A stretch of 64,000 nucleotides of DNA, taken from Scolanthus callimorphus. Lineage: Eukaryota > Cnidaria > Anthozoa > Actiniaria > Edwardsiidae. The notes below the pieces were generated by a model. The model made no database searches and was not told the origin of the DNA. It saw only the letters and a program-made list of their open reading frames with translations. The number at the start of each line of letters is the position of its first letter. Position 1 is the first letter of the stretch. The DNA is taken from positions 27,173,404 to 27,237,403 of the forward strand of contig CM066916.1 of assembly GCA_033964015.1 (NCBI GenBank), given 5' to 3'. Of the stretch, positions 24,828 through 34,639 are shown piece after piece. Made by a program: the position numbers and the translations under genes.

Positions 24828-26249
24828 GGACAGACCAAGACTAAAGTTTTATTTGAAACTGAGCACAAAGAAATTCAAGTGAACACTTGTATGAACACTG
24901 GTGATGAGATTCAACACATGAAAAAGAAGGAAAGGATTGAATGTGAAGAACACGACATCTGCAAAATAATGCAAGATGTTCAAGTCGGCCTTGGGGAACA
25001 GTCAACATTTGCACTGAACGAATTTGTGATTGATTATGTGAATGAAAATCAGCAAAGGTCTGAGGAAACGGAAAGGAATGATGACCATGGCAGGAAGTAT
25101 ATTCGCAAAACAAGTGATGAAGCACAACTACACTCAAGGTTGAACAAATATGAATGTAAATACTGTGGTATTTGCTATAGAGGGCTTAGTCACCTAGCAA
25201 GACATGAACGTATACACACAGGAAATAAGCCATATAAATGCAAGCATTGTGATAAATATTTTGCTGATTCCAGTAGCCGAACAAGACATGAACATATACA
25301 CACTGGGATAAAACCATATAAATGCGAAGATTGTGGCAAATGCTTTAGTAGGTCTTGTACCCTAGCACGACATGAACGTATACACACCGGAATAAAGCCA
25401 TATGAATGCAAACATTGTGAGAAATGCTTTATACGGTCTAGTGATCTAGAAGGACATAAGCGTATACATACAGGAATAAAGCCATATGTATGCAAACAGT
25501 GCGGCAAATGTTTTAAACTAGCTAGTAATTTAAGAACACATGAACATATACATGCAGGAACAAAGCCATACGAATGCAAGCATTGTGGTAAATGTTTTAC
25601 TGATTCCAGTAGCAGAACAAGACATGAACATATACATGCAGGAACAAAGCCATACGAATGCAAGCATTGTGGTAAATGTTTTACTGATTCCAGTAGCAGA
25701 ACAAAACATGAACGTATACATACAGGAATAAAGCCATTTGAATGCAAACAGTGCGGTAAATGCTTTAACGCAGCTACTAATTTAACAAACCATGAACGTA
25801 TTCATACAGGAATTAAGCCATATGAATGCCAACATTGCGGCAAATGCTTTACACAAACTGCTCACCTAACCTCTCATGAAAGAATACATACAGGAATAAA
25901 GCCATATGAATGCAAACATTGCGGAAAATGCTTTAGATGGTCTAGTGATCTAGAAAGACATAAGCGTATACATGCAGGAACAAAGCCATATAAATGCAAG
26001 CATTGTGGTAAATGTTTTACTGATTCCGGTAGCCGAGCAAAACATGAACGCATACATACAGGAATAAAGCCTTATGAATGCAAACAATGTGGTAAATGCT
26101 TTAACCTAGCTAGTAATTTATCAGAACATGAACGTATTCATACAGGAAGTAAACCATATGAATGCAAAAGGTGCTTTAAGTGCTTTCGTAAAGCTGGTAA
26201 TTTAACAAGACATGAACGTATACACACAGGAACAAAGCCATATGAATGA
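24828..26249 (+). CDS. C2H2 zinc-finger protein 1, terminal exon (13 fingers)
   Basis: Probable nuclear DNA-binding protein of the Krüppel-type C2H2 class. The exon begins right after the acceptor, in phase 0 (Gly-Gln-Thr-Lys...). The first ATG inside it is 24891, so the true start probably lies in an upstream exon. About 90 acidic, low-complexity residues (HDICKIMQDVQVGLGEQSTF and so on) precede 13 tandem fingers of 28 residues with consensus CKxCGKCF...H-x3-H and the linker TGIKP. The N-terminal part is not KRAB, SCAN or BTB by eye. Fingers 6 and 7 are almost identical, which indicates recent internal duplication. The frame ends at TGA where the consensus has TGC (Cys of the next finger), and degenerate fingers continue downstream. 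Its paralogue is at 45531. Confidence 0.88.
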   Translation, partial: GQTKTKVLFETEHKEIQVNTCMNTGDEIQHMKKKERIECEEHDICKIMQDVQVGLGEQSTFALNEFVIDYVNENQQRSEETERNDDHGRKYIRKTSDEAQLHSRLNKYECKYCGICYRGLSHLARHERIHTGNKPYKCKHCDKYFADSSSRTRHEHIHTGIKPYKCEDCGKCFSRSCTLARHERIHTGIKPYECKHCEKCFIRSSDLEGHKRIHTGIKPYVCKQCGKCFKLASNLRTHEHIHAGTKPYECKHCGKCFTDSSSRTRHEHIHAGTKPYECKHCGKCFTDSSSRTKHERIHTGIKPFECKQCGKCFNAATNLTNHERIHTGIKPYECQHCGKCFTQTAHLTSHERIHTGIKPYECKHCGKCFRWSSDLERHKRIHAGTKPYKCKHCGKCFTDSGSRAKHERIHTGIKPYECKQCGKCFNLASNLSEHERIHTGSKPYECKRCFKCFRKAGNLTRHERIHTGTKPYE

Positions 26250-26650
26250 AAACAGTACGGTAAATGCTTTACGCAAACTGGTCACCTAGCCTATCATGAA
26301 AGAACACATACAGGAATAAAGCCATATGGATTCAAACAGTGTGGTAAATGCTTTACGCAAACTGGTAACGTAGCCATTCATGAAAGAATGCATACAGGAA
26401 TAAAGCCACATGAATGCAAACAGTGTGGTAAATGCTTTACGCAAACTGTTCACCTAGCCTATCATGAAAGAACACATACACGAATAAAGCGACATGAATG
26501 CAAACAGTGTGGTAAATGCTTATATCAATCTAGTCACCTCGCATGTCATAAAAAACACATACAGGAATAACGCCATATCAATGAAAACCCTGTGATCTAA
26601 GATTTAGCTCATCTAGTTACCTAAAGATACATAAACAAATACACACATAA
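26250..26650 (+). pseudogene. Decayed 3' fingers of zinc-finger gene 1
   Basis: The zinc-finger frame continues past the TGA for at least four more finger units. The first has lost both zinc-binding Cys (stop and Tyr), the second has Phe for the first Cys, and the third (near 26388-26470) is intact but with Arg in the linker. The fourth loses frame near 26560 in an A run. The last degenerate unit and its TAA at 26648-26650 align with the tail after the stop in the paralogue (46857-46928). This is the remnant of an ancestral longer protein. Confidence 0.8.
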
Positions 26651-26860
26651 ATCTGCAAAATGCAATCAATCTTGGCATGTACAACTACATTGAGGTCAAT
26701 GACGTCGTACGCCATACCATAGCCTGATTGAACTTCTTGTAAATTTGGCAGCTTACTAAAGTATTTTAGTCGAGAAATAATTGTTGAACTATAGCAGTAA
26801 TGGTTGTGTTTTTTGTTCCTTTTTTAATTAGCACCTAATTGATGTTTGTGAAACAATTGT

Positions 26861-26866
26861 AATAAA
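26861..26866 (+). promoter_or_regulatory. Polyadenylation signal AATAAA
   Basis: AATAAA sits in GTAATAAACGATATTGATTA, about 610 bp after the stop. The flanking sequence (TTGTAATAAACGAT, then CACAAGTTGTTACA and TTCTTTTATTG) is conserved at 48932 behind the paralogue, which supports a shared ancestral 3' end. Confidence 0.6.
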
Positions 26867-27258
26867 CGATATTGATTACCCACAAGTTGTTACAATTCTT
26901 TTATTGTTGAAATTCTTTTATATAGTCTTTGCACAGACATAGACATAGAGTAAGATTATGAAGTTTCATCTTTCCAGGAATACGATAATAACTATTTTAA
27001 ATAATCACACCATTTGCATTCCTGATACAGAACTTTTTCCGTGTCTTGATACTCTGATGCAAACACGAGGGGAGGTTGGGAGAATTCGAGACAGTTATGC
27101 AGCCAAGAGGCCGAAGGTCGAGTGGAACACCATACGTTTCGCGTAGGAAGAATACCTCAAAGTAACTCAGCTGTACGATCGACTTCATTTTTCATGGTTC
27201 AGTAGTTTTCCCATGTGGTATCGCGGCGCGTGCGTGCGTGCGTGCTTCTTGTTTCAAT
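26867..27258. other. No gene; dispersed repeat 27155-27240
   Basis: The segment with ATCGACTTCATTTTTCATGG and GTATCGCGG recurs at about 48010-48075. It ends in a short GTGC repeat (27230-27244). The remainder shows nothing I recognise. Confidence 0.4.
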
Positions 27259-27267
27259 CTTCAAAAC

Positions 27268-28129
27268 GGACGTTACTAAAACCAGGAATGGGGAATGGAG
27301 GAATGAGGAATGGGGAATGGAGGAATCAGCGGTTTTACCCATGGGATTCATTTTTTCCCATGACGCTTTGGGAGGTTCGCCTAATGGCGGCTGCCAAAAA
27401 AATGCCGTCCCACGGCTCAACATGAAATATTTGCGGAACAAATTACTCATTTTTATTTGAATTAATACGATATCCAACTGGTGAGCGTTGTTTGGCGACA
27501 TTTTGAGTTAAAATACGATGCAAACAACGAAGTTTTTTTTTGGAGAACGTGGTTCAGTGATGATTGGACTCGAAACTATAAGTAAACTGTCCCTCGTACA
27601 CCAGTAAGCTTACAAAGATCAAGATGGAGAGATGATTGCGCTGGATTACAGGCCGCGAATCTTACGAACCACCAATAGTGTAGAAAGGTGCAACTTCATA
27701 AAAACGTGCCGTGAGTGGGATGTGTTAGAATGGAGTGCCTAAGCTAAAAATGGACTTTTGCTCGAGAAACGAATTGCTTTGGTTCAGTCATGGAGTTATT
27801 ATGCGGTTAGAACTCGGGAATCAGGTTAGCAAAGCAGCCTCTTACATAATTGGACCCTGAGAATATAGTGATAATGTTTTTACATGACTTGTAAGTTAAG
27901 TTACATGCATCGTATTTTAACTCAAAATGTCGCCAAACAACGCTCACCAGTTGGATATCGTATTAATTCAAATAAAAATGAGTAATTTGTTCCGCAAATA
28001 TTTCATGTTGAGCCGTGAAACGGCATTTTTTTGGCAGCCGCCATTAAGCGAACCTCCCAAAGCGTCATGGGAAAAAATGAATCCCATGGGTAAAACCGCT
28101 GATTCCTCCCCATTCCTCATGTAACGTCC
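27268..28129. mobile_element. MULE-like foldback element, 9-bp target duplication
   Basis: The element begins GGACGTTAC and ends GTAACGTCC. The arms are inverted repeats of about 240 bp, containing GGTTTTACCCATGGGATTCA and CGATATCCAACTGGTGAGCG. CTTCAAAAC flanks both ends (27259-27267 and 28130-28138). Long terminal repeats with a 9-bp duplication are typical of Mutator-like elements. The interior of about 380 bp has no transposase. Confidence 0.88.
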
Positions 28130-28241
28130 CTTCAAAACAAGCAAAATGTTGAATACCCGACTGGAATGATATTATGGGGGCTTCAATCGTTGCTGATGGC
28201 ATGAACGAATGCAGTCCATGAACTGTCATATCACTCGTATC

Positions 28242-28310
28242 AGGGGCGTAGCCAGGCGGGGGGGGGGGGGGGGGGGGGGGGGGGGTGGGCACAGGGGCTG
28301 CGGCCCCCCT
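28242..28310 (+). repeat. Element end with long G run
   Basis: AGGGGCGTAGCCAGGC is followed by about 28 G and CACAGGGGCTGCGGCCCCC. It looks like one terminus of a DNA element with a G-run end; the partner end was not found. Confidence 0.35.
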
Positions 28311-28720
28311 TCTCGGGAGATTTTGCTTCGAGTGTTTGGATAAATTTTTGTTAACATGTAAGAATGAAAACTAACGAAGTTAGCGCAAACATCGTCCCGG
28401 GCGTGACGTCACAATCATGTTTACATACACTCATGTAAACACACCTGTCGACCAATGAGAGCGCGCGTGCCATCTTAGTTATTTTATAAAGTAGAATGTA
28501 AATTTTGTACTGGAAAAAAGACCTTGAGAAAACGGCATTGAAAGTCGCCTGTTTCAAGAACCACTTGCGGTTCAATCTACATTGCAAGCATCTTGACGTT
28601 TTACCAATAAGTATATGTTTTAAGTCGTGTGTGCGAGGTACGAAGGCTGATAACATCTTGTTGAAGTCAGAAAGAGCTTTAGGAGTGTTAGGATTAGCCA
28701 AAATGTAAAGCAAATACATC

Positions 28721-29081
28721 CCGGAGGGTGGGGGGGGGGGGGGGGGGGGGGGGAGACCCCTACTTTTTGGGCGGGGGTGCTCGTCGTACCTTTTTTAAAA
28801 TTAGGCCTCTGGTGCCTTTTATGGGGTAAAATTCGAAAACTTGTAATCTTTTCCAGATAGGCATTTTTTAGACGTCCGTTCTAGCAAATCACGCTTGTTG
28901 GTGGCGAGATTTTCAGGCGTATTTTCACTCGTAAATACGAGAGAAAATTACGAAGGAAAATGTCTTTTAGGGGTCAAAATCAATAAGCGACGCCATTTTA
29001 TGTACCTTTTAGAGGTAATATCGAATGTTCCCGACGAGCACCCCCGCCCCCAAAAGATGGGAGTCCCACACCCACCCGGGG
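28721..29081. mobile_element. Second copy of the G-run/C-run MITE
   Basis: It has the same arms as 405-726 (GGGCGGGGGTGCTCGTCGTA and CCCGACGAGCACCCCCGCCC) and the same interior markers. The right C run is shorter and interrupted here (CCCACACCCACCCGGGG). Confidence 0.75.
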
Positions 29082-29155
29082 AATTTTTCCTCAAATCGTC
29101 CTGTAGCCTATGTCGTGATGTAGCCTTCAGTAGTTGTGCTCAGCGCTGTACCTCG

Positions 29156-29184
29156 ATGGCGGACGGTGAAGTGCAAACTCAGAG
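29156..29184 (+). pseudogene. Truncated copy of the short MADGE first exon
   Basis: ATGGCGGACGGTGAAGTGCA is followed by AACTCAGAG and the donor GTGAGC. It matches the exon at 33196-33255 but lacks the first three codons and an internal segment of about 27 bp. It ends in phase 2 instead of phase 0, so it would not join the zinc-finger exons in frame. The upstream sequence (TAGCCTTCAGTAGTTGTG) and downstream GTGAGCACTCGAC are also shared. Confidence 0.6.
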
Positions 29185-29688
29185 GTGAGCACTCGACAAC
29201 ATGACGCTTATTTATTTATTTAAGTATGTAAGTAGGTTTACAGAAGAGCGTTTTCTTTAGAGGTTATACCTTGTTCAGATCGGGGTAAAACAGCGTAGTA
29301 GTAAAGGGCAGGTAGAACTACAAACACAGATTCCCCAAGCTCCGTGCCTTGGGAGTGTAGTGGTTTCAATCATAGTTTATAGAGGGGAGGGGGGGGGGGG
29401 GGGGGTCGGAATGGTTAGGAAACCTGACACCCTGTTATTGTACTACCTCTTTGTTCACTTTTTCAGAGGAATCGTTTTGTTTGTGCAGGGTCACGGTACA
29501 TAAGTACCAAAATTGAGCCAGTAAGATTCAGTGTACAACATACCTGTCAACCCAACTTCGTCAAAAATCTTGAGATTCTCCCTCAAGTAGCAAGTAAATA
29601 GAGAAAATGTATGAAAAATTCTGAGAGTGGCAATGCAGGTGATATACAGTAAATTTATCAAAATTTTTGCAAACTTTATGCGGGTGAC

Positions 29689-29909
29689 CATTCTCGTACC
29701 CAGAGCTCCCCGGCTCGTCTGCTCGCAGGGGAGGCTCTGGTGACATCCATTTGAGGACCTTTGCTGATTGGCTGGTTTTGAATGCTGGTGCATGCGCAAA
29801 AAGATCTTTCACTCAACGGCTCTGTATCAAATCTCGCGCATGCGTCAGTGGCTGTCACCAGAGCCTCCCCCGCGAGGAGACGAGCCGAGGAGCTCTGGGT
29901 AAGAGAATG
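29689..29909. mobile_element. GAGCTCCCCGG MITE, full copy, 9-bp TSD
   Basis: The ends CATTCTCGTACCCAGAGCTC and GAGCTCTGGGTAAGAGAATG are inverted, with further arm similarity through AGGCTCTGGTGACA. GCGGGTGAC flanks both ends (29680-29688, 29910-29918), a perfect 9-bp duplication. The interior carries GATTGGCTGGTTTTGAATGC and TGCATGCGC. Other copies: 47633-47856, 50579-50797 and partial ones at 47536 and 49158. Confidence 0.92.
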
Positions 29910-30147
29910 GCGGGTGACAGGCTTCACACTCTTGTGACACCCGCCTAATGCAGGTGAGTTGACAGCTATGGTACAACCAGGAATGCATATTATGCACCTA
30001 TCAATGTCTTGCCCGAGAGGGGGGAGGGCGGGCATACCCAGGGGCTTTTGACATTTTTCAAAATTATGTGTCAAATGCCCCCACTCTCAAGCTAAAATAA
30101 GTTGTCAAATAGCCCCTCCCATGGATTAAATTATAAATACCAGTAAA

Positions 30148-30373
30148 CAGGGACTTCAACTCTCCCGGTCTCCCGGTTTTTTACCTCATCTCCCGGTCTC
30201 CCGGTTTTGAAGTAAAATCTCCGGTTTTCTTTGAAAAACGATTTTTTTTGGCTTCTCGAACTTAAAAAACGCTAAATACAGCGAAATTTTAAAGATATTA
30301 GGCTTTGTCCTGCCCCAAAAACCCAATATTTTGGTGTCTCAAGGTTTTTCGAGCGGCAGGGTTGACGTCCCTG
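30148..30373. mobile_element. hAT-like mini-element, CAGGGACTTCAAC ends
   Basis: The ends are CAGGGAC(T/G)TCAAC and its inverse. The left subterminal region repeats CTCCCGGT three or four times. AGTAAA flanks both sides (30142-30147, 30374-30379). The CAGGG terminus recalls hAT elements, but they normally make 8-bp duplications, so the class is tentative. Confidence 0.65.
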
Positions 30374-31372
30374 AGTAAATGAAATCAAACAAATGAACAT
30401 TTCAACACGGTGCAATATTAGTCAGGGAGCATATGTCGCGATTTAAAGTCCCGTGGGCTTTTATTGAAGACAACAAGCCACCTATCTAGAAGTGTTAAGG
30501 GGACCTTAAGGAACTCAGAAAATGTTGTCGGCAATTTTGCGACTTGCACTGTCAGCTGCTATAGCGACTTTTTGAACACCCTCTAAAACCACAGGGTACC
30601 CGCGGCTGATTTTATTGATATGACTGCCAAAACAATCCAAATTAATCTGATATTGCATAAAACATTAACTGATTACAACAAGCAGTCCATTCTGTGTTAT
30701 AAAATTGTATTTGGACATATGTTTAAAAAATAAATGGCGTCAAAAAGGAATTTAAAAATTTTGGCGGACATCTTGGATCCGCCATCTTGGATTTTCTGCA
30801 TTTTTTTTTTTCATTGATCGTCCAAAAATCGCTAAAAATGAAAATAAACTTATTCAATATGATTTGTTTTGAACTAAACATTGAAAAACGATTCTAACTA
30901 ACGCATACATATGGGCAAAACTCCTAAAATTGACTTGGAAACATATTTACGCCAAGAACATCATCTACATAAACTTCATCGGCGAACGTCCGCGCCGCGG
31001 GTTAAAAAACCATTTCCCTCGATTAACGTAAGTTCGACGAAGAAGGGGCTGCAAGCAGTCTATCACCTACATTGCTATTATTATATCTTTGGAGAGCTTA
31101 GAATTTATGGCGACCATCAGAATGCTGTTTGAATCGCACGAGCTCTAATATTAGGGCCCGGATAATACGCCACGATGATCGCCAAAGTTATAATAATAAC
31201 TTTGCATTTTACATAAAACCCCTCAATGTTTCCATCCTGTTAATAGGAAGGAACTAGAAAATGTTCACGTCCTACTTTGCTATTGCAGGGACGGCCAGGC
31301 TTGGGGCATTTCGTCAAGTTTTCAAAGATTTTCATTATACTTAGCCCCACCTTGTCATACAATCTTACAAAT
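30374..31372. other. No gene recognised
   Basis: A 73-codon plus frame at 30911-31132 has no recognisable motif. Poly-T and poly-A runs occur near 30245 and 30805. The sequence looks like ordinary intergenic or intronic DNA. Confidence 0.4.
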
Positions 31373-31500
31373 CAGAGGCGGATCTAGGGTAAGGGTTGTG
31401 GAGGTCGCAACCCCCCTATAAAAGTGATAGATTAGTAGTTATTTGAACTCAGTACGGATCATCCAGTCCAACTTAGAGGTGCATCCTGGATCCGCCACTG
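31373..31500. mobile_element. Short MITE with CAG(A/T)GGCGGATC ends
   Basis: CAGAGGCGGATCTAGG at the left matches in inverse CCTGGATCCGCCACTG at the right. The interior is 96 bp with no coding. A solo end of the same type (GATCCGCCACTG) lies at about 61260-61271 beside a two-copy 34-bp repeat. Confidence 0.7.
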
Positions 31501-31507
31501 CGAATGA

Positions 31508-31882
31508 GGCCTTGTCCACTAACGCGTTTTCAAAAGTATTCGTTTTCAAACTTATACGGATTCGATGCGTGTTAGTGTGGACGGGAGATTTAGCTCCAAA
31601 ACGTTCCAAACAAGCAATCAGGTTTTATTTGATGTTGACGCGTGCAAGGATAGTATCAAAAAAAGTGGTACAGTTGACGTCATCGCGTTTTCATTTTTAT
31701 CCGGATTCGACCCTCCACACTAAAACGATATATGTACGGATTCGTTTTTATTGACTTTCGAGAGCGTTTTCAAACTTATACGGATTCGATGAAAACTATC
31801 AGCGTGTTAGTGTGGACGGAAGGCCTAAACGTATCAAAAAGTATACGGATTCAAACGAAAACGCGTTAGTGTGGACGGGGTC
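31508..31882. mobile_element. MITE with GTCCACTAACGCG ends
   Basis: GGCCTTGTCCACTAACGCG on the left is the inverse of CGCGTTAGTGTGGACGGGGTC on the right. Subterminal copies of AAACTTATACGGATTCGATG and GTGTTAGTGTGGACGG recur inside, so the element is built of repeated terminal-like motifs. Confidence 0.8.
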
Positions 31883-31941
31883 TGAGCCTCCCACTGTTGG
31901 TCTCCTGTGGATTGATGTCTTGCTCGTGGTCCAGACTCGTA

Positions 31942-32060
31942 CCCAGTCGTTAATTGCGTTTCTTTTCTATTTTCGCTTTTGCGTTACTGGCTGTTACCAA
32001 TATTGCGTTACTTGACAGGCGCGCAAAGGATTATGGGAAGGTCGTATAATTAACGACTGG
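31942..32060. mobile_element. Small foldback element, CCAGTCGTTAATT ends
   Basis: CCAGTCGTTAATT at the left is the exact inverse of AATTAACGACTGG at the right, 119 bp in all. No target duplication was found. Confidence 0.55.
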
Positions 32061-32123
32061 CAGATTACGAGAACAAAATGGCGGCCAATATGGCGGCCAG
32101 ATTTATGTGGGCTGCCTTTCAAG

Positions 32124-32345
32124 ATGAAGAAAGACCATTTCACTGTGCTTTTCTGTCATAAAGATTCCCAATGTCCCCATCAGAACTGCAGAGAGAGATC
32201 TCAAACATTTTCTCGTAAAGGGATCGACCACCACTACAGAGTCATTCACAAATCACGAGCCTCTGAGCAAGATATTGTAAATGGCAAGGCTCTGTTGAAG
32301 GACAAGCACGCCAATGAAACTCTCCGATGCTTAAAACAATTATGA
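32124..32345 (+). CDS. Small ORF with one C2H2-like finger, unknown
   Basis: The 73-residue frame starts at ATGAAGAAAG and contains C-x4-C-x13-H-x5-H in the segment CPHQNCRERSQTFSRKGIDH then HYRVIH, a spacing close to single C2H2 fingers. The tail is charged. Just upstream another frame reads MAANMAARFMWAAFQ, then DEERPFHC, before a stop, so a frameshift or an exon boundary near 32125 is possible. It could be an exon of a host gene or a piece of a transposon protein. It is not similar to the tandem-finger genes nearby. Confidence 0.35.
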   Translation: MKKDHFTVLFCHKDSQCPHQNCRERSQTFSRKGIDHHYRVIHKSRASEQDIVNGKALLKDKHANETLRCLKQL

Positions 32346-32449
32346 TTCTTGTGCGACTGAAGTATAATCAATGTAGAAACAGGAGCAACATGGAGTGCAA
32401 GCTGGACGATTCCCGCGAAGTGACATACTCATATACGGAAAAAATTTCC

Positions 32450-33060
32450 ACACTAAAAAATACCCCTCAGTCTGAACATACCCTAAAAAATACCAACAAT
32501 TTTGACAGATTAAATTTTATTCTGGCCGTTTATTTAATATACATCAATATCAAGAGTGGATTAACAAGAATTAGAATCTTTCCCTACTGTATTTGTCCAC
32601 ATCACAGTCAGAAAAGTGTCTATTTTAGATTTGAGTTTCGCGCGCGAAAGTATTCAAATGCTCAGGCTCGAATGCTCGTATACCCAATACACAACAAAAT
32701 AGAGAATATCCTACCTTATCTTTGCGATTTTAACGGTTTTTCCATTGATCTGCGATTTAATTTTAGGCCGCTCACAACTGTTCGCGTGGCGAGAAAGTGG
32801 GAACCCTGTGGATGACGAATTTTCTCGGGCATCCTAGTTCTAAAAATAGACACTTTTCTGACTGTGATTCGGGCGTACATAGTAAATATGGAAACTCTTG
32901 GTAATCCACTCTTGTCAATATACATCAAATGTATCCTCTCGACTTTCAAAAAGACTACCTTATTTGCGTGAGAACCCCCTAAAAAATACCTATTTTTCTT
33001 ACTATACCGAACCCCTAAAAATACCAGGTCGCCGATTTCAGCCCCTAAAAAATACGACGG
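32450..33060. mobile_element. Foldback element with CCCCTAAAAAATAC subterminal repeats
   Basis: Arms at about 32527-32640 and 32816-32940 are inverted: TATACATCAATATCAAGAGTG on one side, CACTCTTGTCAATATACATC on the other, plus CACAGTCAGAAAAGTGTCTA and its inverse. Outside the arms the motif C(C)CCTAAAAAATAC recurs at least five times. Frames of up to 162 codons across it read antisense to each other and are not credible genes. Confidence 0.65.
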
Positions 33061-33089
33061 TCATATCAAGAAAGTGCTGTCGTTTTTGT

Positions 33090-33195
33090 AATGTGCAGGT
33101 TCGGCCACAACAGTGCTATTCATGTTATGATCGTCCTCAAGCCCATGCATGTTGCGATATATAGCCTTCAGTAGTTGTGATCAGCGGTGTACCTC
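33090..33195 (+). promoter_or_regulatory. Conserved upstream block of the short exon
   Basis: The roughly 105 bp before the ATG is nearly identical to 62181-62295 (CAGTGCTATTCATGTTATGA, GCCCATGCATGTTGCGATAT, AGCCTTCAGTAGTTGTG). Part is also found at 29120-29155. It could hold the core promoter and transcription start of a duplicated gene family, or simply be part of a repeat unit. No clear TATA box; GCGATATATAG is a weak candidate. Confidence 0.4.
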
Positions 33196-33255
33196 ATGTC
33201 CAAGATGGCGGACGGTGAAGTGCAAACTCGAGTCTCTACAAACGCGGCCGAAGAG
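33196..33255 (+). CDS. Candidate first coding exon of a zinc-finger family gene
   Basis: ATGTCCAAGATGGCGGACGG opens a 20-codon frame, MSKMADGEVQTRVSTNAAEE, that ends exactly at a strong donor GAG/GTGAGC, in phase 0. The next zinc-finger exon on this strand (45531) has its acceptor in phase 0 with an open frame up to the junction and no good in-frame start, so this exon is a natural first exon for it across a 12.3-kb intron. A second copy is at 62296-62355 and a truncated one at 29156-29184. The link is inference from phase, strand and copy number; a repeat that merely resembles an exon is the alternative. Confidence 0.5.
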
Positions 33256-33382
33256 GTGAGCACTCGACTCATATCGAAAACAGTGGGAAATATAAAGGTT
33301 TGGGGTAGTTTGAGAGAGTTTTTAAGGGGTGGATAGCGAGGGGAGAGGGAAGAGAAGGAGTAAAGGCCAGCAGCTCTCCACT

Positions 33383-34245
33383 CCCGGTCTAGTCAATCGT
33401 TAAAAAATTCGATACCGATTTACCAATCGATAAATCGTTACCAATCGTTATTGTCTGATTGATTTTTATCGATTGGTTTTAAAATCGATCGCTCTTTAAG
33501 AAAAGTTATCGATTTTTATCGATTTATTACGATTCAACATACAGTGGAACCCCGATTTTACGATATGCCTCGGGGGCAGGAAAACTGTACCCGTGCCTTC
33601 AGCACCATTCATCGTGCCTTCAGCGGACTGATTTCTCGTCACAGTTGGGACTGCTAGCAGGAGACTGCCAATACGAAAGTCTTCTACAGCAGTGTAATAA
33701 AGCGGATTGTAAATAAGTTGGAGTTATTGTGAATTACCTTTAATGATAGTTGTGTGGATGAATACAAAAGGTTGGCACGCTCTACATTGATTTTGAACAC
33801 TGTGCGACTGTCCTCATTTGATCAGTCAGTTACATAATTTTCCAATGACAATGTTTAATCAGTTATGGTTTGTTGTTATCAATAATGTTTAGGACCTGCT
33901 TATTATTATCATGTAGTTCCATGGCATACAATATATTTCATATTCTTTTGAAGTCATAATAAAGTCGTGATCTCAACGTTTTAGTCCTGCTTTCGTTTCG
34001 ATGCGCGGCAATCTCTGTTAATATTTTAACTCTTCAAGAATGAGCAGAATGTTCTCTCTTCTGCCTTTTACTCTTCCCAATTGATAAAATAATGTTTTTC
34101 TTAGTTTCCTTTAGAAATCGATAAATCCGGAAAAATCGATATTAACGATTTCCGCACCCTTATTTGGCTACCGATTTTTAACGATTTCACGGAACAATGG
34201 ATCGATATTTATCGGTATCGATTTTTAACAATTGACTAGACCGGG
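33383..34245. mobile_element. Foldback element, CCCGGTCTAGTC ends, 7-bp TSD
   Basis: The ends CCCGGTCTAGTCAATCGTTA and its near-inverse enclose 863 bp. CTCCACT flanks both sides (33376-33382, 34246-34252). The homologous block at 62181-62490 lacks the insert and reads CAGCAGCTCTCCACTTGGAG straight through, which gives an empty site. Both subterminal zones are packed with ATCGAT/AATCGATA-type motifs (about ten on the left, nine on the right). No coding. Confidence 0.9.
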
Positions 34246-34312
34246 CTCCACTTGGAGGAGAGTTGGCCGAGGGAATTTCAGCACCATCAACAGAGATTTG
34301 ACATTTTTACAG

Positions 34313-34378
34313 CAAGTTTTTGTCCTTGCGCAAGGAAATTCAAACTAAGTTTTCAACCGCCATATTCTGGATGCACAG
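34313..34378 (+). other. Exon-like segment bounded by good splice sites
   Basis: TTTTTACAG precedes and GCACAG/GTAAGA follows a 66-bp segment. Read in phase 0 it has a TAA, while the other two frames are open. It lies in the proposed intron after 33255, so it could be an alternative or untranslated exon, or chance. Confidence 0.22.
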
Positions 34379-34639
34379 GTAAGAATTGCAGAGTTTTGTA
34401 AACAGAAGCAACACCTGGCAAAAGGTTTGAAATAACAAGTTTGACTTCTTTCACTGTGTGGGGCTGTGTGGCGTTTTTTCGTAGTTTGTCTAGGCTGTTG
34501 ATGAGATATTTTTTTCGAGCGTCAGAGAATAGGTTCCGGCCGAGGGATAGGTACTACTACCTTACAAAGGGCTTACATCTCCATTATTTTTGCAGATTTC
34601 AAGAGAAGTACAATAGAGCAGATATTATTGTAGAACAAT

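Noticed and set aside
25190..25747. 185-codon minus-strand frame antisense to zinc-finger gene 1 (and 46214-46561 antisense to gene 2)
   Set aside because: Antisense shadow of the finger repeat; HSYGFIPVCI is the reverse reading of the HTGIKPYEC linker.
28505..28708. 67-codon plus frame and overlapping 122-codon minus frame
   Set aside because: Neither has a motif. The sequence is flanked by G-run elements and no splice sites fit well.
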